Source of the DNA: CAMDWQ01 sp964497635
GTDB lineage: Bacteria > Omnitrophota > Gorgyraeia > 2-02-FULL-51-18
Direction: 5' to 3'
Assembly: GCA_964497635.1 (NCBI GenBank)
Contig: CAZCDB010000034.1
Coordinates: 1 to 16,942 of the forward strand
Length of the DNA stretch: 16,942 bases
Content: more notes on this DNA, generated by a model
What the model saw: only the letters and a program-made list of their open reading frames with translations
What the model was told of the DNA's origin: nothing
Database searches by the model: none
Numbering within the stretch: the stretch's first letter is position 1
The DNA itself: not shown here

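Overview
The whole window is the interior of one giant protein-coding gene. Reading + strand frame 1 from base 1 to base 16942 I find no stop codon: about 5,647 sense codons in a row, with neither the true start nor the true stop inside the window. I see no intergenic DNA, RNA gene, promoter, terminator, CRISPR array or insertion sequence. Shorter ORFs in other frames and on the minus strand are shadows of this frame.

The protein is a string of unrelated modules. A short motif, Ala-Arg-Leu-Ala (usually preceded by G, A or DG), recurs 14 times, and recognisable domains mostly begin just after a copy and end just before the next. In order: a helical region with a P/A/S-rich linker (1-855); a helical region ending in a PD-(D/E)XK nuclease-like fold (868-2184); a GNAT acetyltransferase-like domain and a weak kinase-like stretch (2197-3366); a second GNAT (3379-4026); a helical region with one very hydrophobic segment (4078-5445); a beta-rich region (5458-7140); a GHKL ATPase (7153-8313); a short acidic module (8326-8583); a long module with two winged-helix-like units and a nucleotidyltransferase-like domain with an altered active site (8596-11622); a tandem beta-repeat module (11635-12555); a helical module (12568-12978); a degenerate Fic-like domain (13030-13623); more helices (13723-14751); a helical plus histidine-kinase-type GHKL ATPase module (14764-16209); and a final helical stretch running off the window.

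Two kinds of GC-rich palindromic DNA element sit in frame inside or beside the ARLA motifs. One is 39 nt, in three copies (two identical although 9 kb apart), and each copy splits an ARLA motif between R and L. The other is 41 nt with TAACC/GGTTA ends, in two copies that directly follow an ARLA. At 13630-13722 the two lie side by side. This looks like a mobile or gene-converting palindrome family that enlarges a giant gene without breaking its frame, similar in principle to the Rickettsia palindromic elements.

Organism: bacterial. A gene of this size with repeated ARLA linkers and mixed domains fits Omnitrophota (former OP3), a phylum known for enormous ORFs such as the giant protein of Candidatus Velamenicoccus archaeovorus. 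That assignment is inference from memory of the group, not from a search. Several enzyme-like domains lack catalytic residues, so the protein may be a scaffold, a multi-effector polyprotein, or a collector of captured domains; the sequence alone does not decide.
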